A stretch of 42,719 bases of DNA, taken from contig NZ_CAMLOV010000028.1 of NCBI RefSeq assembly GCF_946481715.1, forward strand, positions 1 through 42,719, in the 5' to 3' direction. Below the pieces are notes generated by a model. It saw only the letters and a program-made list of their open reading frames with translations, had not been told where the DNA came from and did not search any database. The stretch comes from an uncultured Mucilaginibacter sp. GTDB lineage: Bacteria > Bacteroidota > Bacteroidia > Sphingobacteriales > Sphingobacteriaceae. Position 1 is the first letter of the stretch, and each line of letters begins with the position of its first letter. Below are positions 17,853 through 27,649 of the stretch, in pieces. A program made the translations under genes and the position numbers.

Positions 17853-18812
17853 ATGGAAAATAGCGAGCCCCTTGTTTCGGTATGTATGCCCGCCTACAAT
17901 GCGGAGAAATATATTGTTGAAGCTGCTAATTCAATTTTACTGCAAACGTATCGGCATTTGGAATTAATTATTGTAAATGACGGGTCGACAGACGGTACTG
18001 CCGAGAAATTAGCTAAAATAACCGACAGCCGCCTTACACTGATCCACCAACCAAACCAAGGCCAATGCTCGGCGGCCAACGTAGCTTTTCAGTCATCAAA
18101 AGGCGCATTGATAAAATTTATGGATGCCGACGATATTATCTCACCAAGGTTTATTGAACTACAGGTTGCCCGCCTTGGCAAACGCCGGGATGCTATAGTT
18201 TCGGCATCCTGGGGCAGGTTTTATAATGATGACCTTGCCACATTTAAACTGAGCAAAGAAGATGTGTGGCGCAACTTACCGGGCGATGAATGGCTTGTAC
18301 GGTCCTGGAGGCGAGGAAGTTCCATGATGCAATGTGCATTGTGGTTAATCCCCCGAGAGATACTTGAAAAATCGGGCTTGTGGGACGAAACTTTAAGCCT
18401 GATAAACGACCTTGATTTTTTCACGAGGGTGATTTTAAATTGTAATGAAGTTTTATTTGAGGCAGATGCTGTATTGTATTACAGGTCGGGCATCCCCGGA
18501 AGCCTTTCTGATACCAAATCTTTCATATCAGCAAATTCGGCTTTCCGGTCTGTTGATCAAGCCACCGGAAACCTTCTTAAAATAAGAGCAGACAGTGCGG
18601 CAAAATTATCTTGCGCCAATACGTGGCAGCAGCTAATTTACACACTGTATCCGCAGTATCCACAATTAGTCGCTTTAGCAGAACAACGGGTCAACGAGCT
18701 TAATGGCGCCGATATCCCGTATGTAACCGGTGGCTGGAGCGGGCTTTTGCTAAAGGCATTTCATTGGAAAACTGTAAAACAAATAAAAAAAATCATGAAC
18801 AGTATGCGATGA
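17853..18812 (+). CDS. GT2 family glycosyltransferase
   Basis: A 319-residue GT-A enzyme: 'VSVCMPAYNAEKY' at the N-terminus, 'IIVNDGSTDGT' (39-49), the metal site 'DADD' (91-94), and 'LINDLDFFTRV' as the catalytic-base region. It is close in style to the GT2 at 3529, which also opens with MPAYN. A 46-bp gap separates it from the GT10 gene; no clear promoter was recognised in that gap. ATG start. Sugar donor unknown. Confidence 0.92.
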   Translation: MENSEPLVSVCMPAYNAEKYIVEAANSILLQTYRHLELIIVNDGSTDGTAEKLAKITDSRLTLIHQPNQGQCSAANVAFQSSKGALIKFMDADDIISPRFIELQVARLGKRRDAIVSASWGRFYNDDLATFKLSKEDVWRNLPGDEWLVRSWRRGSSMMQCALWLIPREILEKSGLWDETLSLINDLDFFTRVILNCNEVLFEADAVLYYRSGIPGSLSDTKSFISANSAFRSVDQATGNLLKIRADSAAKLSCANTWQQLIYTLYPQYPQLVALAEQRVNELNGADIPYVTGGWSGLLLKAFHWKTVKQIKKIMNSMR

Positions 18813-18860
18813 TAGTCATTGCCTTTATCCGTTTAGCTTTCCGCTAAAACCAACGTTTAC

Positions 18861-20018
18861 TTGAAAATACTCCTCTCTTTTTTACAAGATACGAGCAATA
18901 AGCCTCACGACATTCCGGCATACCGGTTTTGGCAATATTATGTAAAAAACGGCATAGCGGAAACTGGTATGCAATGGTGTGAAGTACCCGGCGCGGATTG
19001 GGCAGCCGGATTAGTACATCAAAACGGCTCGGCTGAATTAAAGGACTGGAACAGCCAAACGTGGGACATAACCTTAAAATATGTTAAAGCCAACCTTCAG
19101 TACATCGATATATTTTTGTGCTATCTATACCCCCAACAAATAAATATGCCTGCTATTGCCGAGATAAAACGCTTAGGCATACCTTGCATAAACTTTTATT
19201 GCGACAACGTTAGGCAATTTACAAAAGTACCTAAAGAATTTAAGGCCTTCGATTTGGTATGGGTGCCCGAGCATGAAGCACTGGAAATGTATAAGCAAGA
19301 GGGGGTAAACTTTATCAACTTACCTATGCCAATGTGGGTAGATGAAAAGTACCGCAATGCGCTGGCACCCGAAGTTGGGCCGGAGATATCTTTTATCGGG
19401 ACGAAAGATATTTTACGCGAAAATCTTCTTGGCCAGGCCATCAACAAAGGTTTAAATATATCGGTACGCGGCGCAGGCTGGATTCCAGAAACAATTGTTT
19501 CAGCGCCAGCTCAAAACTCGATTAAGCAAAAAATCGTCAACCAGTTAAATTTTATAAAACAGCATGGCATTAAAAGTTATGCTATCAAAAACCTACACGC
19601 TGTTCAAAAACCGCAAAGGTTTCTGGTTGATGATACACACATATTACCTAAGCCCGATTTTGAAGCGTATGTGGCCATTACCCAAGGCAGCAGTATAACG
19701 CTTGGCATAAACAGGGTACCAACATTTAAAGCCCTGAACACTCAGCCGCTGATTTATTCGCGCCTGCGCGATATAGAAGCGCCAATGTTGGGGGCATGCT
19801 ACCTTACAGAATATTGCAAAGGTTTAAACTTGTTATATGATCTCGACAATGAAGTTTGTACTTATAAAACTGTAGACGAACTTATCCACAAGGCTCGTAT
19901 GTTACTTAACGACAAGAAAAAGCGCGACACCATGCGGTTAAAGGCCCGTAAAAAAGCGCTCGAGGAACATAGTATTCCGGCATCATTACAAAAATTAAAG
20001 GCAGCGATTTTTAAATAA
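18861..20018 (+). CDS. CgeB-like glycosyltransferase (GT-B)
   Basis: A 385-residue protein with the layout of the CgeB/Glyco_trans_1_2 group. The N-terminal half has 'IPCINFYCDNVRQF' and 'FDLVWVPEHEALEMYK'. The C-terminal half has 'ISFIGTKDILRENLL', 'GINRVPTFKALNTQPLIYSRL' and 'MLGACYLTEYCKGLNLLYD'. In CgeB-like proteins the last block usually reads as a gly-rich loop followed by an acidic segment. The reaction is presumed glycosyl transfer; the substrate is unknown. The TTG start follows a 48-bp gap. Confidence 0.8.
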   Translation: MKILLSFLQDTSNKPHDIPAYRFWQYYVKNGIAETGMQWCEVPGADWAAGLVHQNGSAELKDWNSQTWDITLKYVKANLQYIDIFLCYLYPQQINMPAIAEIKRLGIPCINFYCDNVRQFTKVPKEFKAFDLVWVPEHEALEMYKQEGVNFINLPMPMWVDEKYRNALAPEVGPEISFIGTKDILRENLLGQAINKGLNISVRGAGWIPETIVSAPAQNSIKQKIVNQLNFIKQHGIKSYAIKNLHAVQKPQRFLVDDTHILPKPDFEAYVAITQGSSITLGINRVPTFKALNTQPLIYSRLRDIEAPMLGACYLTEYCKGLNLLYDLDNEVCTYKTVDELIHKARMLLNDKKKRDTMRLKARKKALEEHSIPASLQKLKAAIFK

Positions 20019-20039
20019 CATTTTTCCCCTGCATCTTAT

Positions 20040-21248
20040 TTGAACGCTTCCAAATCCGTCATTTGTCTTATCACCCAATCTCACCTTTGCCGAAACCCGC
20101 GAGTTTTAAAGGAAGCGGTTACCCTTGCGCAAAATGGTTATAGTGTTCACGTGTTAACCTCCGTTTACTCCACCGAACTTTTAGAAGAGGATAAACTGGC
20201 GATACAAGATAGCGGGGTAAACCTGCATATCATCGCGGATAATTCGGTTGGGAATTTCCAATCCTACTTTAATAAGGCAATAAACAGAACGGCTAAACTG
20301 GCGGTTAAATACTTCCAGCTACAAACGCCATTGGCTCTTGGGTATGCTTACCAACGGTACCTAAAAATAAGCAGGGGTTTAAAAGCGAACCTTTATATCT
20401 GCCATCAGGAACTGGCTACTTGCGTCGGCGCCGAGTTGATAAAACAAGGGTACAAAGTAGCTTTCGACCTGGAGGACTGGTATTCTGAAGACCTATTACC
20501 TGATGCGCAAATGGAGCGGCCAATAAAACTTTTGAAGGAAGCCGAGAAAACAGCGCTAAATCACGGAGCGTACACCACCACCACGTCGGGCGCTCTGGCA
20601 AATGCCCTTTGGCAAAAATATGGCGGCATTAAACCCTCGGTGATTTATAATGTTTTTCCGACCCTGGCATTGCCAAATATTGCAAAGGCTTTTACCGCCC
20701 CGGTCAAACTATTTTGGTTCTCACAAACCATTGGCCCAGGCCGCGGGTTAGAACAATTTATAAAATTGCTTCCCGGTATTAAAACACCACTGCAATTACA
20801 TTTTTTGGGAGCTGTAGCGCAAGCGTATAAAACACTTATCGGTAATATGGTGGCTCCGCCGCACCAGGTTTTTTTCCATCCTTTGGTACCCGAAAATGAG
20901 TTGATGGCAAAAATAGCCGGGTTTGATATTGGCCTGGCATTGGAAGCTGCCCAACCCTTAAGCCGCGATTATACCATAACGAATAAATTTTTCCAATATC
21001 TGCAAGCTGGCCTCCCAGTAATAGCTACGCGAACTGCAGGGCAAACAGAGGGTTTTGAAAAACACCATCCCGGAATACTGATACCGCAACACCCAACAAA
21101 TGCGGATATTATTGTTTTAAACACATGGCTGAGTGACAAACCAGCTCTTACAGCTGCTGCAACAAGGGCGATAGAAGCGTCGCGCGTTTACAATTGGGAA
21201 AAAGAATCGATCAAATTATTAAAGCTGGTGGCCAATGCCCTTAAATAA
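20040..21248 (+). CDS. GT4-like glycosyltransferase (GT-B)
   Basis: A 402-residue GT-B protein. The N-terminal domain opens with 'ICLITQSHLCRNPRVLKEA', a familiar acceptor-side motif. A central 'CHQELATCVGAELIKQGYKVAFDLEDWYSEDL' segment and a donor-side 'LFWFSQTIGPGRGLEQFIKLL' follow. The C-terminal 'DIGLALEAAQPLSRDYTITNKFFQYLQAGLPVIAT' replaces the standard E-x7-E with a related glutamate region. Donor unknown. The TTG start begins 21 bp after the previous stop. The end overlaps the next gene by 14 bases. Confidence 0.86.
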   Translation: MNASKSVICLITQSHLCRNPRVLKEAVTLAQNGYSVHVLTSVYSTELLEEDKLAIQDSGVNLHIIADNSVGNFQSYFNKAINRTAKLAVKYFQLQTPLALGYAYQRYLKISRGLKANLYICHQELATCVGAELIKQGYKVAFDLEDWYSEDLLPDAQMERPIKLLKEAEKTALNHGAYTTTTSGALANALWQKYGGIKPSVIYNVFPTLALPNIAKAFTAPVKLFWFSQTIGPGRGLEQFIKLLPGIKTPLQLHFLGAVAQAYKTLIGNMVAPPHQVFFHPLVPENELMAKIAGFDIGLALEAAQPLSRDYTITNKFFQYLQAGLPVIATRTAGQTEGFEKHHPGILIPQHPTNADIIVLNTWLSDKPALTAAATRAIEASRVYNWEKESIKLLKLVANALK

Positions 21249-22191
21249 AAAAGTAAGCCTGCAAATAAATTTAGCCCCCGGCGATTACCTGCATGCAAAG
21301 GAAATTCTCCCTCACCAGCTAAACGCCTTATCAAACCAGGTAGATGAAATAATTTTGATTGTTGATACCAAACCAAGCAAAGGCCGTTTTGCCCTAAACT
21401 GGAACGAGAACAAAGACTTATTAGATGTTTTTTTAGAAAGCATAAGTAAGTATTATGCGGTAAAAATTATCCCGGTGGATTATCGTAGCATCCTTAAAAG
21501 CCAGGTTGCCCAATACTTTTTTGGTAAGAATTATATGCCGGATAAGGATTTTAGAGGAGGCCCATTTTATGCCTATTTCTTTGGTTTATATATGGCTGCC
21601 AACAATTATGTTTTCCATTTAGATTCAGACATTTTCTTGGGCGGTGGCAGTAAAACCTGGGTAAGCGAAGCAGTAGATATTTTAGAAGATAAACACTGCC
21701 TGATCGTTTCACCGCTCCCCGGTCCACCACATCCTCAGGAAATGCTTATCGGACAACGAATTATCAGCAAGCTATCACCATATGCTTTTGAACTCGCCGG
21801 CATGAGCACGCGTTTGTTCATGGTAGATAAATCGAAATTTGAGTCAAAAAAACTATCGATAAAAAAACCGGCTTTGCGTAGCCAAATAAAAGCTATCATA
21901 CAAGGAAACCCCAACGCCCAATTACCGGAATTGCTGATAACTGATTACATGTACTTAAATAACTTAAGGCGGATAGATTTCCTGGGCACACATCCCGGCC
22001 TATGGTCGCTACACCCACCTTACCGGACGAAAGCTTTTTATGAGGGGTTACCCCGATTGATAACAAGAATAGGCGAAAACAACCTGCCGGCAACACAATA
22101 CGGTTTTTATGATATCGTAGATGAGGTTTGCGATTGGACCGAAGCGCGGGAGAGGCTAAAAACAAACCGATGGTGGAAAAGGAAAAGTTAA
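21235..22191 (+). CDS. putative GT-A glycosyltransferase, unassigned family
   Basis: A 318-residue protein with 'VDEIILIVDTK' (about 36-46) and a DxD-like site in 'YVFHLDSDIFLGGG' (125-138), typical of GT-A transferases. A distal 'LPELLITDYMYLNNL' could carry the catalytic-base acidic residues. I do not recognise a specific CAZy family. The gene overlaps its upstream neighbour by 14 bases and the next by one base (TAATG). It sits next to another unassigned DxD protein, and the pair may work in sequence. The function is inferred from fold motifs and context. Confidence 0.68.
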   Translation: MPLNKKVSLQINLAPGDYLHAKEILPHQLNALSNQVDEIILIVDTKPSKGRFALNWNENKDLLDVFLESISKYYAVKIIPVDYRSILKSQVAQYFFGKNYMPDKDFRGGPFYAYFFGLYMAANNYVFHLDSDIFLGGGSKTWVSEAVDILEDKHCLIVSPLPGPPHPQEMLIGQRIISKLSPYAFELAGMSTRLFMVDKSKFESKKLSIKKPALRSQIKAIIQGNPNAQLPELLITDYMYLNNLRRIDFLGTHPGLWSLHPPYRTKAFYEGLPRLITRIGENNLPATQYGFYDIVDEVCDWTEARERLKTNRWWKRKS

Positions 22192-22925
22192 TGGCGGGCA
22201 ACCAAGAAAAAAACACTATTGTATTGATGGTATCGATTGGGAACAGAAGCCATTTAACCGATATTACCTACAGAAGGATGGAGCAATGGGCATCGACACA
22301 CAATTATGCCAGCTTACTTATCAAAGAAAAACTTACTGATAAAAATATTGCGCCACATTTTAACAAACTTATAGCGCACCGGGCTGTCCCGGGGTTTAAT
22401 CGTTACATCATTATAGATGATGATCTGATCATGAAAAAGGATGCTCCCGCGATGGAAGAAGTGCCCGACGGTATGGTTGGCCTGTGCGCCGATGCTATAC
22501 AGTTTAATACAAAAGCGGCTCATGTAGCCTGGACAGGAAATACCGGTTTTATTGTGGCCGGGCATAATGCTTTGCACCTATTAGAACAAGCTTTCGAAAA
22601 CGGCGAATACCCGTTTGGCTGGTCGGATTTGGGTCGCAGGGGTATTTGGGGGCCTTTTGATCAGGGTTCGGTAAACGATGTACTTTTCAGTAGCGCAAGC
22701 GCTTATAAGCTCGATTGGCGCTGGAATTATCAGGCCGTTATAGATTACTATGCAAACTGCGGCAAGGGCTGGGAAAAATGGCAGCAAAGCCGGCTTTACC
22801 GGATGCTTTATTATGCCTCCCTTTTAAATCCATTCAGCAAAAACAGGAGGCGGATTAACAAGTGTTATGGTTTGCACATGACCATGGGGGCTTACCCGAA
22901 ATTTTTTGCGAGAATCCACCAATAA
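22191..22925 (+). CDS. putative GT-A-like glycosyltransferase, unassigned family
   Basis: About 244 residues starting at an ATG that overlaps the previous stop by one base. In-frame starts further upstream would lie inside the preceding gene and are rejected. Visible features are 'NTIVLMVSIGNRS', an acidic triplet in 'RYIIIDDDLIM' (71-81), an asparagine/glycine segment 'TGNTGFIVAG', then 'FDQGSVNDVLF' and a late 'YGLHMTMG'. This order (DxD, then DQ..N, then a C-terminal His) resembles GT8/GT34-type retaining transferases. No family was firmly recognised. Confidence 0.65.
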   Translation: MAGNQEKNTIVLMVSIGNRSHLTDITYRRMEQWASTHNYASLLIKEKLTDKNIAPHFNKLIAHRAVPGFNRYIIIDDDLIMKKDAPAMEEVPDGMVGLCADAIQFNTKAAHVAWTGNTGFIVAGHNALHLLEQAFENGEYPFGWSDLGRRGIWGPFDQGSVNDVLFSSASAYKLDWRWNYQAVIDYYANCGKGWEKWQQSRLYRMLYYASLLNPFSKNRRRINKCYGLHMTMGAYPKFFARIHQ

Positions 22926-22927
22926 TA

Positions 22928-24211
22928 TTGAAAAAGCTTCTCATCATATCACCATACTTTCCCCCGGTGAATGCGGCAGACATGCACCGTGTACGCACCA
23001 GCCTGGCTTACTTCCATGAAAACGGTTGGCAAGCGGAAGTGGTTTGTATTGACCCAGCTTACACCAATATAGGATTAGACGAGCTTTTATTGAAAAGCGT
23101 ACCTCCCAATATTAAAATCCACAGGGTAAAAGCAATCAGCATTAAGTACACACAAAAAGTAGGCTTGGGCAGCCTTGCATTGCGTTCGCTTTGGTACTAC
23201 CGCAAATACGTTAACGGGCTTTTAAAAACGCAACACTTTGATCTTGTTTATTTTTCTACAACCCAATTCCCGGTATGCATTCTGGGTGCGTATTGGAAAA
23301 AGAAATTTAATATTCCATACGTTATCGATATGCAAGACCCATGGCATTCCCATTATTACCGGGATAAACCGAAAGCTCAGCAACCGCCAAAGTACTGGTT
23401 CTCCTACCGCCTTAATAAACACCTCGAACCTATTGCAATAAAAAAAGCATCCGGGCTTATCAGTGTTTCAGAAGATTATATAACGACCCTTAAGACCCGG
23501 TACCCCGTAATAAGCAAAATTCCGGCGGCAACTATTACCTTTGGTATGTACCCACCTGATATTAAAATTGCTGCCGAAAACCAGGCCAATTTTGAGCGAA
23601 TTTTAAAACCCGGGTTTATAAATATCGTTTATATTGGGCGCGGCGGAGCCGATATGCATAGGGCCATTGAACCTTTGTTTAATGCAATAAAAAATGGATT
23701 AAATGCAGATGCTGCAATATTTGGCCGCCTGCGCTTGTATTTCATAGGAACAAGCTACGCGCCCGACGGTGAGGGACACCCCACTATTATGCCACTGGCC
23801 AAACGATTTGGCATAAGCGATTACGTTACCGAAATAACAAACCGCATCAGCTATTATCATACCTTAGCCACGTTAATGGAAGCTGACGCATTATTTGTCC
23901 CCGGGTCTGACGATGCCAAATACACCGCATCAAAAATATACCCCTACATCCTAACCAAAAAACCTTTGCTGGGCATATTTAATGCCAACAGCTCGGCTAT
24001 CGGTATACTAAAGGAGTTTGGTATCGGCACCGTTTATGATTACGAATCCGTATCCAATTACGCGATTATAGAATTTATGAAAGGGTTGGCCGGCAATCCG
24101 GACGCCTTATCAGATTTACCGCCAGGCGCACTAAAAAAGCATTCGGCACAAACAAAAACAACGCAGCAATGCCAGCTCTTTACCGAGGCACTTTTATATG
24201 AACAGCCTTAA
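22928..24211 (+). CDS. GT4-like glycosyltransferase (GT-B)
   Basis: About 427 residues from TTG 22928, two bases after the previous stop. An upstream in-frame start would overlap that gene by 64 bases. 'KKLLIISPYFPPVNAADMHRVR' is a classic GT4 opening, here shown over its first conserved strand and glycine-poor loop. 'VIDMQDPWHSHYY' and 'GLISVSEDYI' follow, then the donor half 'IVYIGRGGADMHRAIEPLF'. The E-x7-E element is degenerate ('LFVPGSDDAKYTASKIYPY'), as in fucosyl- and WbuB-like GT4 members. Donor unknown. It overlaps the FkbM gene by 14 bases. Confidence 0.84.
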   Translation: MKKLLIISPYFPPVNAADMHRVRTSLAYFHENGWQAEVVCIDPAYTNIGLDELLLKSVPPNIKIHRVKAISIKYTQKVGLGSLALRSLWYYRKYVNGLLKTQHFDLVYFSTTQFPVCILGAYWKKKFNIPYVIDMQDPWHSHYYRDKPKAQQPPKYWFSYRLNKHLEPIAIKKASGLISVSEDYITTLKTRYPVISKIPAATITFGMYPPDIKIAAENQANFERILKPGFINIVYIGRGGADMHRAIEPLFNAIKNGLNADAAIFGRLRLYFIGTSYAPDGEGHPTIMPLAKRFGISDYVTEITNRISYYHTLATLMEADALFVPGSDDAKYTASKIYPYILTKKPLLGIFNANSSAIGILKEFGIGTVYDYESVSNYAIIEFMKGLAGNPDALSDLPPGALKKHSAQTKTTQQCQLFTEALLYEQP

Positions 24212-25088
24212 CCGAACCTTCGGCTTTATACTTGCCCACCCTCTTGCAAAAAGGCACCCTTTCCGCGCATTTTTGAATTTCGCGTGGTGGCAATTACAAT
24301 CGAGGTTTTCACTGGCCGGATTTATTGTAAAACCCTTTTTGAACGGCACAAAATTTTATGCGCGAAAAGGCTTAACGGGTATAACTGGCAATATATACAC
24401 GGGCCTGCACGAGTTTAACGATATGGCCTTTCTACTGCACTTGTTACGGCCCGGCGATGTGTTTTTTGATATCGGCGCCAATGTTGGTTCGTATACGCTT
24501 TTAGCTTCGGGCGTTTGTAGGGCCCAATCTGTTGCCCTGGAACCTGCACTTTCAACCTTTGATATACTATCCCAAAATATCCGGCTAAATAAGCTCAGCG
24601 ATAATGTAACGCTCCTTAACGCAGCAGCAGGCGCTGTCGCCGGGACGTTAAAATTCTCCCTGGGCGAAGATACCACCAACCATATCCTGGCAGATAACGA
24701 AACCGGTAAAATGTCGGCTGAAGTTCCAATCATAACCGTCGATTCGCTTTTTAGCCAAAACAAGCCTATCCTGTTGAAAATTGATGTGGAAGGCTTTGAG
24801 ACCGAGGTAATAAAAGGCATGCAAGACACACTAAAAGATAGTACGCTGCAAGCTATTATAATCGAGTTAAACGGCAGCGGTGGAAGGTACGGTTTCAACG
24901 AACTGGATCTACACCAAACGCTTCTTTCTAATGGTTTCGCGCCTTACCATTACAATGCTTTTGAACGCGAATTAACCAAGGTAGATAAGTGGGGTAGTTA
25001 CAATACCATATACATCCGCAATGTGCAATTTGTAAGCACTCGTTTAAAAACAGCTAAACCTTTTAATGCGATGGGGGAAGCGATATAA
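24198..25088 (+). CDS. FkbM family methyltransferase
   Basis: A 296-residue SAM methyltransferase with 'FFDIGANVGSYT' (89-100), 'VALEPA' as the ribose-binding strand end, and 'LLKIDVEGFETEVIKGM' as the FkbM hallmark. A basic, aromatic 50-residue N-terminal segment precedes the fold. It probably O-methylates a glycan hydroxyl. It overlaps the upstream GT4 gene by 14 bases and ends one base before the next ATG. It is the third FkbM gene of the cluster, each about 10 kb apart and each next to different transferases. Confidence 0.92.
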   Translation: MNSLNRTFGFILAHPLAKRHPFRAFLNFAWWQLQSRFSLAGFIVKPFLNGTKFYARKGLTGITGNIYTGLHEFNDMAFLLHLLRPGDVFFDIGANVGSYTLLASGVCRAQSVALEPALSTFDILSQNIRLNKLSDNVTLLNAAAGAVAGTLKFSLGEDTTNHILADNETGKMSAEVPIITVDSLFSQNKPILLKIDVEGFETEVIKGMQDTLKDSTLQAIIIELNGSGGRYGFNELDLHQTLLSNGFAPYHYNAFERELTKVDKWGSYNTIYIRNVQFVSTRLKTAKPFNAMGEAI

Positions 25089-25089
25089 C

Positions 25090-26271
25090 ATGCCCCGCTT
25101 AGCCATTGTAACAACTCACCCTATACAATATTATGCGCCAATTTTTCAATTGTTGCATCAACGGGGCTATATTGATATAAAAGTGTTTTATACCTGGAGC
25201 CAATCTGCAGAACAAAAACACGACCCGGGTTTCGGAAAGGATATCGAATGGGATATCCCGTTATTGGATGGCTACCTGTATGAGTTTGTAGAAAACACCT
25301 CCTCTGCCCCGGGTTCGCATCACGCAAAGGGTATTATTAACCCGCAGCTCATTCAAAAAATAACCGACTGGAAACCCGATGCCATTTTGGTTTATGGCTG
25401 GTTATATAACAGCCATTTAAAAGTGATGCGGCACTTCAAAAGTAAATTGCCCGTACTTTTCCGTGGCGATTCTACTCTGTTGGATGATAAGCCCGGGCTA
25501 AAGAGTATTCTGCGCCTGTTCTTTTTAAGATGGGTTTACAGCTATGTGGATTATGCACTGTACCCCGGTATAAATACAAAAGCCTATTTTAAAAGGTACG
25601 GGTTAACAGAAGAACAATTAATTTTTGCGCCACATGCTGTTGATAACAACAGGTTTACAAAAGATGCCAGCCCCGAGTCAATCACAATCAGGGAACGGCA
25701 CAATATTGCAGCCGGGGATATTTTAATACTTTACGCCGGTAAGTTTGAAGATAAAAAAGACCCTTTGCTTTTGTTAAAGGCCTTTTTTAAACCTAAACAA
25801 CCAGGTGTCCACCTTTTAATGGTCGGCAACGGGGTGTTGGAGCCTGCAATGAAACAGCTGGCATTGGGTAACAAAAACGTTCATTTTATGGATTTCCAAA
25901 ACCAATCGTACATGCCGGCTATTTACCAGGCCTGCGATTTGTTTTGCCTGCCATCCAAAGGCCCTCACGAAACTTGGGGACTATCAGTAAATGAGGCAAT
26001 GGCGAGCAAAAAAGCTATCCTGGTATCTGATAAAGTAGGGTGCGCGGCAGACCTGGTGGAAAATGGTTATAATGGTGTTATCTTTAAAAATTCTGATGAA
26101 GGGGGGCTACTTGCTGCCTTAATGCAACTTACAGCATCAAAAAAAGTATTGAATACGTATGGAGACAACTCCGGCGAAAAAATAAAAGGTTGGACTATTA
26201 CAAAAAATGCGGAGGCAATAGAAAACCTGATGCGTAAATTAAACACAGCGAAACGCAATGAACGGGAATAG
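25090..26271 (+). CDS. GT4 family glycosyltransferase
   Basis: About 393 residues from the ATG at 25090, one base after the FkbM stop; an upstream in-frame start is rejected because of overlap. It begins 'RLAIVTTHPIQYYAP', common in sugar-transferases of polysaccharide loci. The donor half has 'ILYAGKFEDKKDPLLLLKAF', 'MPAIYQACDLFCLPS' and the E-x7-E region 'ETWGLSVNEAMASKKAILVSD'. It is a retaining GT-B enzyme; the donor is unknown. The 3' end overlaps the polymerase gene by 14 bases. Confidence 0.92.
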   Translation: MPRLAIVTTHPIQYYAPIFQLLHQRGYIDIKVFYTWSQSAEQKHDPGFGKDIEWDIPLLDGYLYEFVENTSSAPGSHHAKGIINPQLIQKITDWKPDAILVYGWLYNSHLKVMRHFKSKLPVLFRGDSTLLDDKPGLKSILRLFFLRWVYSYVDYALYPGINTKAYFKRYGLTEEQLIFAPHAVDNNRFTKDASPESITIRERHNIAAGDILILYAGKFEDKKDPLLLLKAFFKPKQPGVHLLMVGNGVLEPAMKQLALGNKNVHFMDFQNQSYMPAIYQACDLFCLPSKGPHETWGLSVNEAMASKKAILVSDKVGCAADLVENGYNGVIFKNSDEGGLLAALMQLTASKKVLNTYGDNSGEKIKGWTITKNAEAIENLMRKLNTAKRNERE

Positions 26272-27649
26272 GGGTTTCGAAAGGTTTATTGTTCTGTTTA
26301 TCCCCTGGATATTGGCATCCCTATTTCAATCGGATCAACTCGTTTCGTATTGGATTGCCTGGGGCGGCTCGTTCCTGATATTTTTTTCCACGCTTACGGG
26401 TTGGGTTAAACCTATCCCCGATGACCGCCCTTTCTCCGAACAATTAATGCGGCCTTTATTCATCATGCATATTATTTTTGCGGGCTATATGTCCTGCACA
26501 TCGGTATTTTATATGTTAAATGCCCTTGGCTACGAAAACTTTGTAAAAACCGGACTGGCCCTCGTAGACCCAAAAAAAATTGAAGCTATCGCACAATGCC
26601 AGCGCTATTACTGCTTAGGGCACGCCGCGTTTATATCGGGCGTATTGGCGTTTATGAAATACCCTAAAAAAAAGAAGTATTATATCGAAAAAGGCGCCAT
26701 AGCCGACTTGCTTTTAAAGGTTGCTGTTATTTCGTTCCCTGTTGCTAACATATTTATGCGGTTACCGGGCTTGTCGCAGTTGTCGTTTCAGCTAAGTTCG
26801 TTAAGCTTTATAGCCGGTACATTGGCTCTTGCCTTTGCCATCCCCTTAAAAAAACCGGTAAATACAATTATATGCAGCTTGCTTTATGCATTTAACTTTT
26901 ACCAGGCGTTGGTATCGGGCTTTAAGGAGCCCATTATTATCAGTATTATGGTTTTAGGCTTGTTTTTATATCCAAACTACAAGAAATTCGTTTTGTTAAC
27001 CTTTATACCATTGCTGTTTTTTTGCTTTTTGGTGCTACCGGCATACGTGAATAGCTTCCGCGCCACAGCGTGGTCTGATGACCTTGATGCCGATGCCGCG
27101 GCACAGCAATCAATAGACGTGGCCCTTGATGGCGAAAACGACAACTGGGATTTCCTTGTACTGCGCCTAAGCGAAATTGATATGTTTATTGCGTTTACGC
27201 AATCTACCCCGGCAAACATACCCTATTATGGCACCAAGCTACTTAAGCAATCAATTATAGTTGTTGTACCCCGCATATTTTGGCCATCTAAACCCATAAC
27301 CGAAGCGCTGGTTATGGAGCGGGTTTACGATGCCGGAGTAGTAAACCGCCTCTCCAATGTGTCGGCCAAACCTGCTTATATTGTTGATGCATACCTTTCC
27401 GGTGGCATCCCGGGCATCTTTATCGCTTTGTTTGCTTACGGGGCCATTGCGCAAATTATCTCCATAAAGGCCGAAGAGTTGTTTGGCGGATACATTTTAG
27501 GCACTGCGCTAATTTTCAGTGGGTTGTTTCAGATATTTTGGAGAGGGCTAAGTTTCGAATTTATTATAAACGCGGTTTTTTGGAGCTATATTAGTATGCT
27601 TATCATATTCGAAATTTTGAAGTACAAGCGCATTTTAATAAAGGTTTGA
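26258..27649 (+). CDS. Wzy-like O-antigen/EPS polymerase, exosortase-associated type
   Basis: A 463-residue polytopic membrane protein with about 11-12 hydrophobic segments, a large charged periplasmic loop (about residues 265-320, rich in D/E, 'LDADAAAQQSIDVALDGEND') and 'GFKEPIIISIMVLGLFLYP' in mid-protein. The topology fits Wzy polymerases, which join repeat units in the periplasm. Four genes downstream is an exosortase, and Bacteroidota exosortase loci are known to carry a Wzy-like protein, so it probably belongs to that set. Exact family membership is inference. ATG start overlapping the previous gene by 14 bases; the end forms a TTGA overlap with the next gene. Confidence 0.8.
   Translation: MNGNRGFERFIVLFIPWILASLFQSDQLVSYWIAWGGSFLIFFSTLTGWVKPIPDDRPFSEQLMRPLFIMHIIFAGYMSCTSVFYMLNALGYENFVKTGLALVDPKKIEAIAQCQRYYCLGHAAFISGVLAFMKYPKKKKYYIEKGAIADLLLKVAVISFPVANIFMRLPGLSQLSFQLSSLSFIAGTLALAFAIPLKKPVNTIICSLLYAFNFYQALVSGFKEPIIISIMVLGLFLYPNYKKFVLLTFIPLLFFCFLVLPAYVNSFRATAWSDDLDADAAAQQSIDVALDGENDNWDFLVLRLSEIDMFIAFTQSTPANIPYYGTKLLKQSIIVVVPRIFWPSKPITEALVMERVYDAGVVNRLSNVSAKPAYIVDAYLSGGIPGIFIALFAYGAIAQIISIKAEELFGGYILGTALIFSGLFQIFWRGLSFEFIINAVFWSYISMLIIFEILKYKRILIKV

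Noticed and set aside
22862..22927. Longer start for the GT4 gene at 22928
   Set aside because: The extra residues are a shadow of the previous gene's C-terminus; the GT4 fold begins exactly at the TTG at 22928.
24356..24898. 180-codon open frame on the minus strand
   Set aside because: It lies fully antisense to the FkbM methyltransferase gene, which has clear family motifs. The antisense translation is low-complexity, serine-rich and has no recognisable domain.
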